Of a DNA stretch of 64,000 nt, positions 1-12,600 are shown piece by piece. The position numbers and the translations under genes are program-made. Under the pieces are notes generated by a model that was not told the DNA's origin, ran no database searches, and saw only the letters and a list, made by a program, of their open reading frames with translations. Positions within the stretch are counted from its first letter, which is position 1, and the number at the start of each line of letters is the position of its first letter. The DNA comes from Pleodorina starrii (lineage: Eukaryota; Chlorophyta; Chlorophyceae; Chlamydomonadales; Volvocaceae), in contig BRXU01000011.1 of the NCBI GenBank assembly GCA_030267565.1, forward strand, positions 672,501-736,500, given 5' to 3'.

Positions 1-1112
1 ACCTTGGACCAGGCGTACGTCATGCGGACGGTGCTGTGCAGGAAGACCCGTGGGTCGGTCGGCAGCTCGTAGCTGCGGTGCGACACCGACGACACGGTCA
101 CCACTCGGCAGCGGTCGGCCACCAGCTTGGCCTCTAACTGCCGAGTCAGTTGGTAGGCGCCGAGGTAGTTGACCTGGCGGCGGCGGTTGGGGGGGCGGTT
201 GGGCGGCGGTTGGGCCGGTTCGGGGGCCTCAATCGATTGTCGTACTTCGGTTACACATGCTGTCGTACACATGCTGTCGTACACATGCTGTCGTACATAC
301 ACACAGACACATACCTGCACCAGCCTGTTCACTCCCCGCTCGTCCACCGGCGGGTCGGGCAACAGACTGGACCCGGCGTTGTTGATGAGGAAGTGGAGGG
401 GGGTGGCGGTGTCGGAGAGCAGCGCGCGGGCGAATCGGGAGATGGAGGCAGGGTCGGATACGTCCAGGGGGGGTACGGCGGGCGGAAGCACAAAGTCCAG
501 GGAGGGAGGCGAAGGACAGCCTGAGAACCTGCGGTATGTGGTCCAGGGGGGGCCGCAGGGGAGGGGGAGGGGGGGTCCAGGGCGGGTCAACAGGAGGGGG
601 GGAGGGAGGGGGTGAAAGCGATGACCCGCGATGCCGCGAAGGTATCGGAGCCGGCGGGCTAGGGTCCGGAGAGAGCGGATCCGGGAGGTCGTGAGCCCGG
701 GGATGCAAGGGGGAATCCAGGGGGGTCAGGGAGTGATATGCTCCTTTATCAAACAATGAGACACTGCGGACGTTGTTGAATCCAGGGGGGGGATTCAGGC
801 GATGTCCATGTAACTCCCAGGTCCGTGAGGGTTCTGGATCGGGCCGGTTTTGCCGTACCTCTTCCGAATGGCCGCCACAACGCGCTCCGCCTTCGCGGGG
901 TTGCGCACTCCGAAGATCACCTTGGCGCCGCGTTCCGCCAGCTGTGCCGCCGCCTCCAAACCCAGACCGCTGGTGGCGCCAGTGACCAGAGCAACACGGC
1001 CCTCCAGGTCGCGGCGGGGACTGCGGCCGGGAAAGTGGTCGTGCTGGGCTGGAGCGCGCGGCGATCGCGGCTGCTGCTGCTGCTGTTGTTGCTGCCCGTC
1101 GGGAGCGCCCAT
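1..1112 (-). CDS. Short-chain dehydrogenase/reductase (retinol-dehydrogenase-like), C-terminus cut by window edge
   Basis: NAD(P)-dependent oxidoreductase of the classical SDR superfamily; substrate unknown. The ATG is at 1112 and is followed by a short Gln run. Exon 1 (about 815-1112) has the Rossmann cofactor motif in GRVALVTGATSGLGLEAAAQ. Exon 2 (315-520) has the LDVSD and HFLINNAGSS motifs (NNAG). Exon 3 (1-173) has NYLGAYQLTRQL, the catalytic serine in VTVSSVSHRS and the YxxxK pair in TYAWSK, then runs off the edge. The VSSVSHR wording resembles retinol dehydrogenase/WWOX-like SDRs. The exon 2/3 junction (GTATGT donor, GCCGCCAG acceptor) is convincing. The end of exon 1 is weak (GTTACA donor at 815 chosen only for phase), and a further small exon between 520 and 815 is possible. 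Confidence 0.85.
719..790 (+). repeat. Dispersed intronic repeat, copy 1 (SDR intron)
   Basis: A segment of about 65 bp containing GTCAGGGAGTGATA, ACACTGCGGACGTTGTT and a CCAGGGGGG tail recurs with a few substitutions at about 44569-44640, inside a UBA3 intron, in the same orientation relative to both minus-strand genes. It lies between SDR exons 1 and 2. Confidence 0.7.
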
Positions 1113-3002
1113 TTTCTTTTGGCGAGGCTAGAGCTAATTGCTAGGTCTAGATTCTTGGGCACCGGAAGAAGAGAAGAAGAAAAGGTTGTCTGCTGGGTGA
1201 AAGCGCGGAAGCTGATTGCTGCGAGGAGCGCGCGGAAAAGAAAGAGGTGATGTGCGGAAGGGTGAAGATTGGATTTATTGTTTGGTTGTTGCGTTCCGGA
1301 AAGTCGGAAGTGGAAACAGCTCTGATACAGGATCAATTCCGGTCGCGCCTGAAGTCGATGGATTGTTCCTCCGCCGCCAATGATTGGTGATCTCTGCACT
1401 TCAGTGCCGAGGTGCCAAAGTCTCTTTCAGCGGGGCAGCCTCACCAGCGGCCCGTGACAGCCGTGCAATGCGCGTCTGCTGTTCCTGAAGTCGTGATCAA
1501 AGAAGAAGTCGCAGGCGGATCTGGACTGACAAGCGGCTGTGTGTGACTGCTGTCTGCGTGCAGCAGCTCAGCGGGAATGAGCCCGGCGGCGCAAACGGGT
1601 TGCCGGCTTCGCTGTCAGGCGGCTGCGTGCAATTCCAGCCTTGACGACTACTTTGCAATGCTAGATATTGGTCAATGTTGTAAAATGCCGACTGAAATGC
1701 TGGGAAAGGGTGGACTCCACAGATATTTGTCCTACAACGCCATCAAACTGCAATGAAGGCTCGCTCAGCCCATATCCAAAGTTTCATTTCGCGATGAAGG
1801 GCGATTGCTGCTCCGGTCAAGTCGCACCCAAGCCGCGAGTGTTTACACAGTCCACCGCTTGCTTGATAACTCAGTCCGGGCAGCGCAATGCGTTGACATT
1901 GAGAACGAGAGACAAACGAGCGCGGGCAGTGGGGCCCCGAGTGACCCGCGGGTCGGCGGGTCAGCTGGACGCGCGAAAATGGCCCCGGGGACGTTTTTGC
2001 AACACCTGCCTTGCTGCCGATATGAGGAGCCCAAACTCCAAATCACGTACTGAGCTACTGACGGACCAAGGGCCCTGAATGGCTGAATGGCGCCGCGACC
2101 CCGACCCCGACCCCAACATGGACATCGAGAGAGGTCCGGCTCCGCACGGATCCACCACTCCCGGCCGCCGACGAGCGCAACGCCACCACAAACTGGAGGG
2201 TCCTCGGGAGTAGCTCTTGGGTCAGGAGAGTCAGGAGAGGACCAGCTGCAAGCCAGCGCAGAACACAACACACCCTCCCACCCAGCTAGCTAGCTACCCT
2301 GCCATCGGCGACACTCGCACACTCTCTTTATGACACACAAGATACACACACATACAGACACACACGGATTGTACCCCTGCTTGCGGGGCCAGGAGAATGC
2401 CCCAAACACTTGAACGGCAAAGACAGCGAGCGGCACATGTGCGTTGTGAGCGGCTCAACACGCTCAAAGCCCTCAAAGCCCTCAAGGCCCCAAGCCCCAT
2501 ACGAAACACCGCTGCCAGCCACCAGCCCCCGTTTGGCGGTACGTCGACGTCCACGTCCGGGGAGGCGGCAACACAAATATCAACCCATCGTGTCCACCGC
2601 AACCAACCGCGTGTGAGATACCGGTGATGTACAGCCTGCCAACGAAATCCGGGATTAATTACTAAGGCACTTGACAGCTACCGTACAAGCACAAACGTGA
2701 AGGGGTCCATCAGGCGCTGACAACACAACAGCCATCGGTACAACACCTACAAAACGCTCCGTACAACGCCGTATAACACTAGTAACCTGTTACGCAGGCA
2801 ACGCCTGTAACGCTCTGCGACTCCTGATAGGCTTGCTGTTGGCGCCATTGTAGTTTGTAATCTTGACCCCCCATCCCACCCCACCCAGCAATCCACCTTC
2901 CACCACACCCATGTCACCACTCTTACGTCGGCAGTCGCGACACCGCCTGATCCGCTCTCAGCCACGCGCGCGACACGCACTGCCCCCACACCGCCCTCGT
3001 CC
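1113..3002. other. Intergenic region, SDR promoter / ankyrin-gene 3' flank
   Basis: No convincing gene in 1.9 kb. Open frames here are short and overlap on both strands without family motifs. The part next to 1112 should hold the SDR 5' UTR and promoter; the part next to 3003 the ankyrin-gene 3' UTR. One GACCCGCGGGTC palindrome lies at 1943-1954 and a CA-rich stretch at about 2338-2368. Confidence 0.5.
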
Positions 3003-5270
3003 TCATGCGTCCACTCCCTGCAGACCGCTACCACTACAGCCGCTGCTGCTCCTGCTGCTCCTGCTCTTGCCGCTGCTGCTGCCGCTGCTACTTCCGCTGA
3101 TGCTGCTGTTTCCGCTGCTGGTTGCATCCGTCGTGCACCCCTGCCGGCCCCTCCCCGCCAGCTCCTCCGCCACCCACTCCCGCAACGCCTCCCGATACTC
3201 CGCCCGCTGCGCCGCCTCCGCCTGCTGCGCCGCCTGCCGCCAGTCGACTGGACAGCCCAGCTCGCGCAGGCAGCGCAGCAGCGGCAGGGGCGCGGCGCAG
3301 CGGATGACTGCGTTGAGCAGCTTGGGCCGCCAGGGGCAGCCCAGTCGGTGCAGGGTGCGGAGGGTGGCCAGATCTCTCTGGATGGCGGCGTTGACGTAGG
3401 GCCGCCCGTCCGCCTGCAGACATGGGTGCGTGTGTGGTTGCGGGGTACCGTGTGCCCGCCACACACACACAGCTCACAGCCCACTGGGCCCCAGGAAAGC
3501 ACCGATCCGCCGGCGATTAGCGGATAGACTTTTGGGAGCACGGAGTTAGCCCACAGCACCCCCCATGCAACGCATCGCTTTTTCTTTCTTCTAACCCCAC
3601 GCGGCAGCACAGCACCGCCCCGCCCCGCACCTCACCCCACCCCCCGCCTCGTAACGCACCGGCCAGGGGCAGCCCCGCTCCACCAGCCACTCAAGCGCCT
3701 CCTCGCAGCCGCACCACGCCGCCTGCGCCATCGTCCGCGCGCTCCAACCCCAGCCCCGCTCCACCAGCCACTCCATCAGCTGCAGGCTGCCGCTGCTGGC
3801 CGCCACATCCAACAGCCCGCCCGCACTCTCCGGCGTCACGCCGCCAAGCACCTCCACCGCCCAGGCCACCACCGGCAAGTCACCGCCGGTGGCGCCGCCG
3901 TAGGCCACCTCGAGCGCATTCAACACCCCACCACCGCCGCCGCCGCCGCCGCCGCCAGCCTCGTGAAGGTACTGCAGCGCCGCCAGGTGTCCGTAATGCG
4001 CCGCCAGGCAGATGCCGCCGCCGCCACCCCCGTCGCCGACAGGCGGCAGCGCCGGCGGCGGCGGCGTCTGCGATGCGTCGCCCCACTGCTCCGTCAGGAC
4101 CCGCAGCGCCGCCACGTCGCCGCGCGCCGCCGCGTGGTCGACCGCCAGCTCGTGCAGCGGGTAGCCGCGGTCGCGCAGCCAGCGCAGCCGCGCCGCGGCG
4201 TCGGGCGCGTCAGCGTCGGGCCCCGAGCCGGTGCCGGAGCCGGGGCCGGTCCTCCTCGCGCACTTGGACGCGAACTCGACTGCTTCCGGTGTGCGCGGGT
4301 AGCCCAGTCCCTCCAGCCACTCCATCTTGGCCTGCCAGTCGGGCGAGGGCCCGGCGGCGGCGGCGGCCAGGATGCGGCCGCACTGGTCCTCAGTCAGCGA
4401 CACCGCCGGCTGCTGCTGCTGCTGCTGCTGCTGGTGTTCCCGCGGGCCGCCCTCGCCGGCAGCAGGGTCCGCCGCCGACGGAAGCAGCAGCTGCAGGAGC
4501 CGCTGGAAGGCCGCCAGGCGGAAGCCCTCAGCCGCGCAGACCAGCAGGCCGGCGACGCGCGCGCGCCTGGCGTCACCAGCATCTCCACCAACGCCAGCAT
4601 CTTCACCATCATCCTCATCACCACCATCATCACCACGATCAGCTGCAGCCGCAGCAGCAGCAGCTGCAGCACCGGCTCCGTTGCCATGAGGTGGGTTTCG
4701 GAGCTCGGGTTGGAGCTGCACCAGTCGGAGCGTCAGCGCCTCGTGACCCCCCAGCGCTGCCTCGTCCAGGGCGACCGGGTCGAAGGGACAGCCGCTGGCC
4801 AGCAGCCACTCGCACACGTGCAGCTGACCGGCCGCCGCGGCGGAGGCCAGCGCGCGGCCCCAGGGGGTGCCGCGCTGCCGAAGCGCGACGCACACGTGCA
4901 GCTGGCTCGCCTCGGCCGCTGCCTCGAGAATCTCCGACCCGACGATGAGTCCGGCGTTGTCCAGCGCGACCTGCAGGTTCTCGAGGCTGCCGCTGGCAGC
5001 TGTGAGGCGCAGCAGCTTCTTGCGCTGGTGGTAGGGACATGTCCGGAAGCAGGCAGGGCTGCCCCATCGGTGTGAGAAGACGTGGAGCGGCGTCGGAAGC
5101 GACAGCCGCAGGGTCCGGAATTGCGCAAATTGGTGAGATGTGGCCTTGTCCACTAGTCGCAGCGTGCACGCGACTTCGTTGGGCGGCAGGCAGCGCGCGA
5201 TGCACGCGACGATGACGGGCAACCAAATGCGCGATCCATCCGCAGCTTGTTGTTCTGCAGACTGGCTCAT
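3003..5270 (-). CDS. Ankyrin-repeat protein with F-box-like N-terminus
   Basis: Two exons, 3660-5270 and 3003-3413, joined in phase (GTGCGT donor, CTGCAG acceptor), give about 673 aa. The ATG at 5270 starts a segment like an F-box (IWLPVIVACIARCLPPNEVA, then LRLVDKATSHQF), followed by RKKLLRLTAASGSLENLQVA. Degenerate ankyrin units follow, each ending in a W-L-x-x-x-G-C-P-like phrase: HVCEWLLASGCPFD, LEWLVERGCPWP, LHRLGCPWRPK, LRELGCPVDW. Low-complexity Ala/Gly, acidic and Gln runs separate the units. Proteins of this layout form a large family in Chlamydomonas and Volvox, probably protein-interaction scaffolds or substrate receptors. Partner and location cannot be read from the sequence. A second GT donor nearby (about 3633) would add a few residues at the junction. 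Confidence 0.8.
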
Positions 5271-6622
5271 TAGTTTAGCTGCATGGTGGAAAGCAGCATT
5301 GTAAGAAGGATTATAAGCTTACAAGCTATGAGGTGGCCCTTGGATGTCCGAATGTGGAGACACACAGGAAGTTGAAACGTCTGAACTTCTGCTGGTGATT
5401 TGAGTACCTTCATCGCTCGAGTATGAACACTAACTACTTCCACATGTCTTTCGGTATCAAGCGAATGAAGCGATTTTTGGGTGGCGACGAGGCGCAAGCG
5501 CCAACCGATTACTAAATACTTTGAACAACAGATGCCAAGCACGCATGAAGCGCAAAACGCTAAAGTACATACCCAGCAACAAACACCATGGCCGTGTTCG
5601 TAAGGTGGCCACACCACCGCGCACGAGAGCGCGCTTATAATCGAGTCCTCCGAAACCCTACACCCAGCAGACGGATCTTATCGAATCGACGCCTCGCAAC
5701 CCCCCCCCCGACAAACGAGGAAGCACGCAAAATACCGACGCGCAGGAAAAGCAAGGGAGTTTTTTTTCCTGATGACGCCTCATACACAGTTTTCTCAGTA
5801 TACGCCAAGCTATGCGTCTCGCCGCCTAGCGCTCCGTGTCCTGTGAGGCCCGAGTAAGGCTGACAGAGGCAAAGGTCGTGCCCAGCGTTCCTGTACGGAC
5901 AGGCGGTGCTTCATCACCTAATGCCGTACTCTTTCCTTTCGACAGCCGTACTCTGTACCCACCCCACGGTGCTCTTCAGGAGGACGAGAGCTGCAGCCAT
6001 ACTACTGCTCGGGGGCGGCTGGCCCCATGCACCGATACACGGCGTCGTGCACACCCGCTATTCCACAGTTCCCCCAACCTCCTCCGCACGCCCAAAAAAG
6101 CCATCCACCCAATTTAACATTTAATTTAATGTAACATTTCGCCCAACAACGCGTCTTTGCGAGAGCGCCAGTGAAGGCCCCCCAGGCAGCCAGCCAGTAA
6201 GCCAGCCAGAGCCGTTTGCCAGGGCAGGGCGCCAAGGCGCAGGGCCAGGCTGCTCCGCCCGCTCTAAACGATACCTGCTCGGTACTCCCCCCTTGGTCAG
6301 CACAATCCACTTGGCCGCGCGTTGCAACACAACCGTCAAAATGCAACGACGACATTATCCGTATCCTCCTCATCCTCCTCATCATCCGACAAGCAACGGC
6401 AAGCGCACTCGGCACACCCAGCCGGTGCACGTGGCTTCAGTACTAAAAACAGCCCAGCCCAGCCCAGCCCAGCCCTTCCGACCCACCCGTCCGAACCCCC
6501 CCCCAGGAAGGATATTTCTCTGATTTGATACCGTTTACGGGCTCCGGCCTATACGTGGATAACCCCCCCACACACACCCGGTTCGTCCACCTCAGTTCAC
6601 ACTACGGTCCGGCTTTCCCACC
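5271..6622. other. Intergenic region between ankyrin gene and PTB gene
   Basis: About 1.35 kb without a supported gene. It should contain the promoter and 5' UTR of the ankyrin gene (near 5271) and the PTB 3' UTR (near 6622). Short pyrimidine runs and a repeated CCCAG stretch at about 6450-6475 are the only notable structure. Confidence 0.5.
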
Positions 6623-9600
6623 TCACGGCCAGCGTGGCAGCGCCTGGCCCCGTGCCGGCATGCCGCCCATGTACGGCAGGCTGTTGTTGAGGTACGACTC
6701 CACCGCGCGGCCCACCCACTCCAAGACGAGCGCCGCGGGCAGATTCTGGACCGGCCGCGTGGCGTCGCCTGACCCCTGGCTCATGGCCAGCTGCAGTGAC
6801 GCCATGTCCGCCTCCAGCGCCGATTGCAGCGGGGCGCTGTAGTTGCCCCAGGCCAGGGGGTCGTACAGCGCGGCGGTGTTGGTTCGGTTCAGCAGCAGAT
6901 CCAGCCTGTCAGGGGCCCCAAGGAGTCGGGGGCCGGTTGGGGGCCGGTGCGCGGGTCGGGGACGGGGCTTGTCAGGGGCCAAGGAGTCGGGGGCCGGTTG
7001 GGAAACGGTTTTGCATCGGGGACTGGGTTTGCGATTGGGGGCGGCGGTGCGATTGGTGATTGACGGCCACGAGCCCCCCACCTGCTCGCCTCTACGTGGA
7101 TCATCCCCCCCTCCAGCCCCCACCTGCTCGCCAGCTCCGTCAGCTGCGTCTCGTAGGCGGCGATGGCTCTGCCCTGTTGGATGCCCGGCGCGTAGGCCCC
7201 CGCAGCAAACAGGGCCGCGGCCATCAGCGCCGTGAACAGCAGGGTGACCAGCCAGCCGGTGAAGAACTGCGCAGCCAGAGGCCAGTTGAGGCCCGCGGAG
7301 CCCTCCAACAGACCCATACCTGCAGTGGCGCCAACCTGCGCAGGGGTGTACACACATACCGGTACATGGGGGGGGGGGGGCGGGGCTGGTGTTAAGAGGG
7401 TGGGAGGGCAGCTGCAGCAGCAGCAGCACGTTCTGGAACGGCATACGGCAAGTGTCACCACCACCGCCATCCCCATCCCCATCCCCACCACCACCACCGC
7501 TACCACCACCATCACTGCCACCACCGCCACCACTACCACCACCATCAGTCCACAACGTGCGGCACGTTTTCGGGCCGTGTGGAAAAGCGCTGCTGTGGGT
7601 GGCGCAGGCCACTTAGTACGGCGTCGTGGTACGGCACTGTACGACATGACGCGCACCTGGCAGTGCGTCGTTGAGATTGGCAGTCCGTACTTTGACGCCA
7701 GCACCACCACCAGCGCCGTGGAGAGCTCGATGCAGAAGCCGCGCGAGGGCGTCACCACGGACAGTCGTACACCGATGGCGCGGATAATGTTGTAGCCTGA
7801 AGGGGTGAGGTGAGGGGAGGGTAGGGGAGGTGATGGACACATGAACACATGCACGAACGAACAAACGAATGAATCGACGATTCAACGAACGAATCAAGGG
7901 ACAAAATATGAAAAAATGAAGCAGCGGATGAACGAAGGCATCAATGCGTGAATGAACGCCCCCCTCCCCGCAGCCCAACCCCTCCAACGACAGCCCTCTT
8001 GTGCCCCTCGCTCCCCGCCCCTGCCCTCCTTTGCCCGTCCCTCCTCCGTCCCTCCCCGCCCCCCCCCATCCACGTACCGTACAGCGCCAGGCCCACCACA
8101 ATACCCGCGCCTCCCAGCACCAGCACCCACAACAGAACCTCCGAATCAACGTCCAACTGAAATGTGCCGGACCACAGGTAACGGTGCGAAGACGCGGCAT
8201 GGGGGGAGGAGGGGGCGGCAGGGTGGGACATGTTAAGGCGGGGTTACGGGGCGGCCGGGTCAAAGAGAGCAGCTCGCAGACTTGCCGAGACTTGCAAAAA
8301 GAAGAACAAAAGGATCACGTGACCCGAGGCCAGGAGCATCGGAGACGTCTTGCCCCCAACCAGCAGCCAACACTTCGAAACCAACGCGCTCCCCGCAGAC
8401 CCCACATGCCAACGCGCCCACCCATTCCCTCACCCATCCACACACACCCAGCCAGCCACCCAGCCAGTGCGCGCACACACACACACGCACACATACACAC
8501 GCACCCAGCCGGCCGGTAGCCCCCGCCTCCCGCCCCCCCCAGCCACCCACCCGTTGGTAGCGGTAGATGTGCCAGATGGCCGCCAGGGGCCCCACCGAGT
8601 TAGCCACATCGTTAGCGCCGTGACTGAACGAATCGCAGATGGCGGTCACCACCTGGGGAGTGGGTGGGTGGGTGTGGGGTGGGTGGGTGTGAACAGACCA
8701 AGTGAACAGACCCATGGGTCGGTTCCCTAACCGGGTATGGGCTGACCGAGCGAACAGACCCTAAGACCCCTCCGATCCCCACCACCCTCTCACCCTCCGA
8801 TGGGCATCCCACCGAGTCACACCCCGCCCCCATCACCCACCCCCCCACCCCCCCACCTGCAGGTACTTGAACGCATGTTCGGTGGAGGGGTCAAACACCT
8901 CAGCGTGTGCGTGTATGGCCACCGCCACCGGGTCCCCACCCCGCTCCACGCAGTCGTGCACGTTGACGTCCGTGCCGCGCAGTACGATCGCCTGTACGAC
9001 ACGGGATCGAGAAGACGCATGGGTTCAAGTGGGGCAGTGGATCGGACAGCCAAGAAGATGGACAACGCAGAAAACACGAAACGCGCGGCGGCACTTGCTC
9101 GCGGCACAGTTTTGTTCCGCCACCTGCTACGGTCTCAAAATTCAATCCTCCGCATTCGCGTTCGTGTTCGTATTCCCTCATGCAACGAGCTGCAGGTAAG
9201 CAGACGCGCTGCAGCGGCAGCAGCAGCAGGCCGCCAGCAACAGTAGCAGCTGTCGTACCATTGCCGTACCGTACCTTGAGCTGGTCAAAGGTCTTTTGGA
9301 ACTGGACATGGTTGCTGTTGCGGTCCTGCTGCTGCGCCGCCTGAGACTGCTGGTGCCGCGGCTGCTCGCCTTCCCCCGTGCCGTCGCTAGTGGTGGTTTC
9401 GGAGCCGTCCGCCGCCGCCGCCATCGTCACCGCCGCCGCCGCCGCCGCGTTCTGCGCCGACGGCGCCGAAGCCGCGCCGCCGCGGCCGAACTCACCGCGG
9501 CGGTGGTGTTGGTGGGGGTGGCTGCTGCCTAAGCTCTCGCCGCGCTGCTGGCGCTCCCAGTCGCCGGCCTCGACGCTCTCGGCTACGGGCCCGGCACGCC

Positions 9601-12600
9601 CGGCAGCAGCAGCAGCAGCAGCGGAATCGGCAGCTTCTCCGTCCGCTGAGCTTTCCATATGAGCCCTTTGGAAGGGGTTCTCCGGTCCTTCTTGCGGCCG
9701 CCCTTGGGGATTCTGAGCCGCTTGCAGGTTCCAAATCCCCTCCTGCTGCTGCTGCTGCTGCTGCAGCCCTTGGCCGAGCCACGCCTGATGACCGCCTTGC
9801 GCCTGCCACACGTGCCCCTGAGCTTGTGCGCCCCACATCTGCTGTTGCGGCGTAAGTTCTTGCTGTTGCTGCTGAAGTTGTTGCTGCTGAAGCTGCTGAA
9901 GCTGCTGCTGCCAGTGCAACTGCTGACGGTAGGGATCAACCCAATACTGAACCTGCTGCGGCGCCTGTTGTTGGTGTTGTTGTTGTTGCTGCCCCCCCGG
10001 GCCGCCGCCGCCCTGCTGCTGCTGCTGCGGGGGCAGCTGATGAGCCGCCACCACCACCTGCTGCTGCTGCTGCTGCTGCCACCAACCGAACTGCTGGTTG
10101 TACAACTGTCCCTGCTGCTGCTGCTGTTGGTACTGCTGTTGGTACAGGTGCCACTGCAGCATCTGCTGCTGCTGCAATAGATGTTCTTGCTGCTGCTGCT
10201 GCTGCTGCTGCTGCACGTCTTGCGGTTGTTGCCCCGCGGCTGGGGGGTCAAGTCCAGGGTGTCCGCCACCGCCGCCGCCAGTGGCGCCCAACGGCGCCAG
10301 GACGCCTCCATGAGGCGCCGGCGGCGCTCGCGGCGGCGCCTCCGCCAGCTGACTCCCAGGACCTGCCCGCTCGGGCGCCGGTGGCAGAGGCTGCGGCCCA
10401 GCTGCCGCCGGCTCCAACGGCTCCTCCTGCTGCTGCTGCTGCTGCGGCGGCGGCGGCGGGTACCCCTCCGGCCGCTGCTCCTGTGCGACGGGAGGCAGCG
10501 GCGGCGGCGGCGGCGGTGGCGGCTGGCCTTCAGTTTGGCGCGACAGCGACCGCGATCGCGGCTGTGTGCCTCGTAGCGGCCGCGGCGGGGAGGAGGAGCG
10601 CTCCGCCTCTGACGGCGCCGCTGAGCCGCTTGCGGGGGTGGTGCTGCTGTTGGTGCTGTTGGTCGTCGCTGTCGCCTCCGGGATACACTCCGGCAGCAGC
10701 ACCTGCTGCCGCTGCGGGTGCTGCTGCGGTTGTGGGGCCGCCCAGGGATCCACTCGGCCGCTGCTCCCCTGCCGACTGGGCTGCTGAGAGACGGCGCTGA
10801 CCTCGCTCACGCGCGCCGTACTGCGGCTGAAGCTGCTGCGCGTGGCGCCGCCAAAGGTGCCGCGCGCACCCGAGCCCGTCGCCGGGAGGCCCGGCATCAG
10901 CACGGCAGCGGCGGCGCCGCCGCCGCCTCCGCGGCCTGCGGTGCCGCCGCCGGCGGGGCCGTTGGTGTTGGATGAGACGCGGGGCAGCAGGCCCGTGGTG
11001 GGGGCGGAGGGGAGGCTTGGGCGGGCGGTTGCGGGCTCCTGCTGCCGGCTTTGACTCTGCCGGGATCTGCGGGAGGGGAAGGGAGGGAGGAGGAGGCGTG
11101 ACGGCATTGCAGAGGCGAGTTGTGGTGTGTGTGGGTGGTTGGGTGGGTGGGCCGGGCCAAAAGAAACACGAACCGCCGCCCATCGTCACACCACCACCAC
11201 CACTGCCGGTGCTCCAATTCGGGGCCCGAATCCGATAAGACCCCAAACCGGCCCCTGTGCCCATCCCCGCGCCGCCTCTCCCTCTCCCTCTCCCTCTCCC
11301 TCTCCCTCTCCCTCTCCCTCTCCCTCTCCCTCTCCCTCTCCCTCTCCCTCTCCCTCTCCCTCTCCCTCTCCCTCTCCCTCTCCCTCTCCCTCTCCCTCTC
11401 CCTCTCCCTCTCCCTCTCCCTCTCCCTTGCCCGTGTCATTACGCACCTGGCCTCAGCCGCCCTGTGCACTTGCTGCCTCATGAACGGCACCCCGACCAGC
11501 GCCGTCAGCAGACAGCAGCCGCCCGCCGCCACTCCGCTAACCCAGGCGGCCCGGTTCGAGTCCCACGTCAGTCGGGCTCCGGCGCCCTGCGTCGGCAAAC
11601 ACAGCAACCGCAGCAGCAGCACGTTCGCTATCCTTTTCGTAACGTCATCGTCGTCGTTGGACGTTGGACGTTGCTTCGTGACCACTTCGCGATCCTCCCC
11701 TCCGGACCGCCCCTCGCCGTGAGAAGGGTGAGATGCATTCGCCACTCGGAGTGAGAGCATCTGAACGGATGGCTGGCTCCAGGGGCGGTTCCCGGAGAAG
11801 AAGCCGGGCAGCTGAGGACCCGCCAGGTGCCCTCCCTCCCCCTCCCTCCCCCTCCCTCCCTCCCTCCCTCCCTCCCTGCAGTTGCCTCTAGTTTCAGCCC
11901 CGTCACCCACTTTCCCCGGCCCCCCCGGCCGTGGGCCCACATTCCGCGGCCGCCACCTGGGGCTCCGCAGGCCCCAAACTCCGGCCACAGGCCCCTTGCC
12001 CGCTGGCCACTCCTTCTAACCGCCCGCCGTACCGTGTACAGCACGAAGAACAGGTTAATGAAGACGGTGAACAGGACCAGCACCGGCAGACACTGCGACC
12101 ATTCGGGCAGGTGGGCAGTCAATATGGGTGGAGGGCAGGCGGGTGGGCCGCACCCTCCGTAGTCACAGCGGCGGCCGCTGGCCTGATAGGGCCCTGACGG
12201 ACCCCCCGGTTGCGCGGGAAGGTAACGCGCGTTGCAAGGGCGTGGCATCAGGCCAGGGGGGCAGCGGAGGGGAGGGGCCAGCGGGCGCCAATGTCCAATC
12301 AGGAGGGGGGCGCCTGGACCGTTGCGGGGACCAGCGCCGGGGCCGAGGCCGGGGCCAGGAAGGAAATACGAGATGAGGGCGGGAAAGCGGTGCAAGGGCC
12401 GCCGCATCCATGCTCGCCCGCTTGCTGGTGGTTGTGGTGGTGGTGCTCTCAGCCTCTCACCCATATGGCCAGGTCCAGGCTCCTGGCCCGGCGCAGAATG
12501 GCGGAGCGGACGATGACGAAGAGTACGACAGAGGCCAGACCCGACATCAGCGGACTGGTGAACCAGCTGCGAGTGTGGGTGGAGGGAGGGGGTGAGGGAG

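Noticed and set aside
11127..11754. Frames of Pro-Ser, Ser-Leu, Pro-Leu and Arg-Glu repeats
   Set aside because: Products of the (CTCTCC)n microsatellite in a PTB intron.
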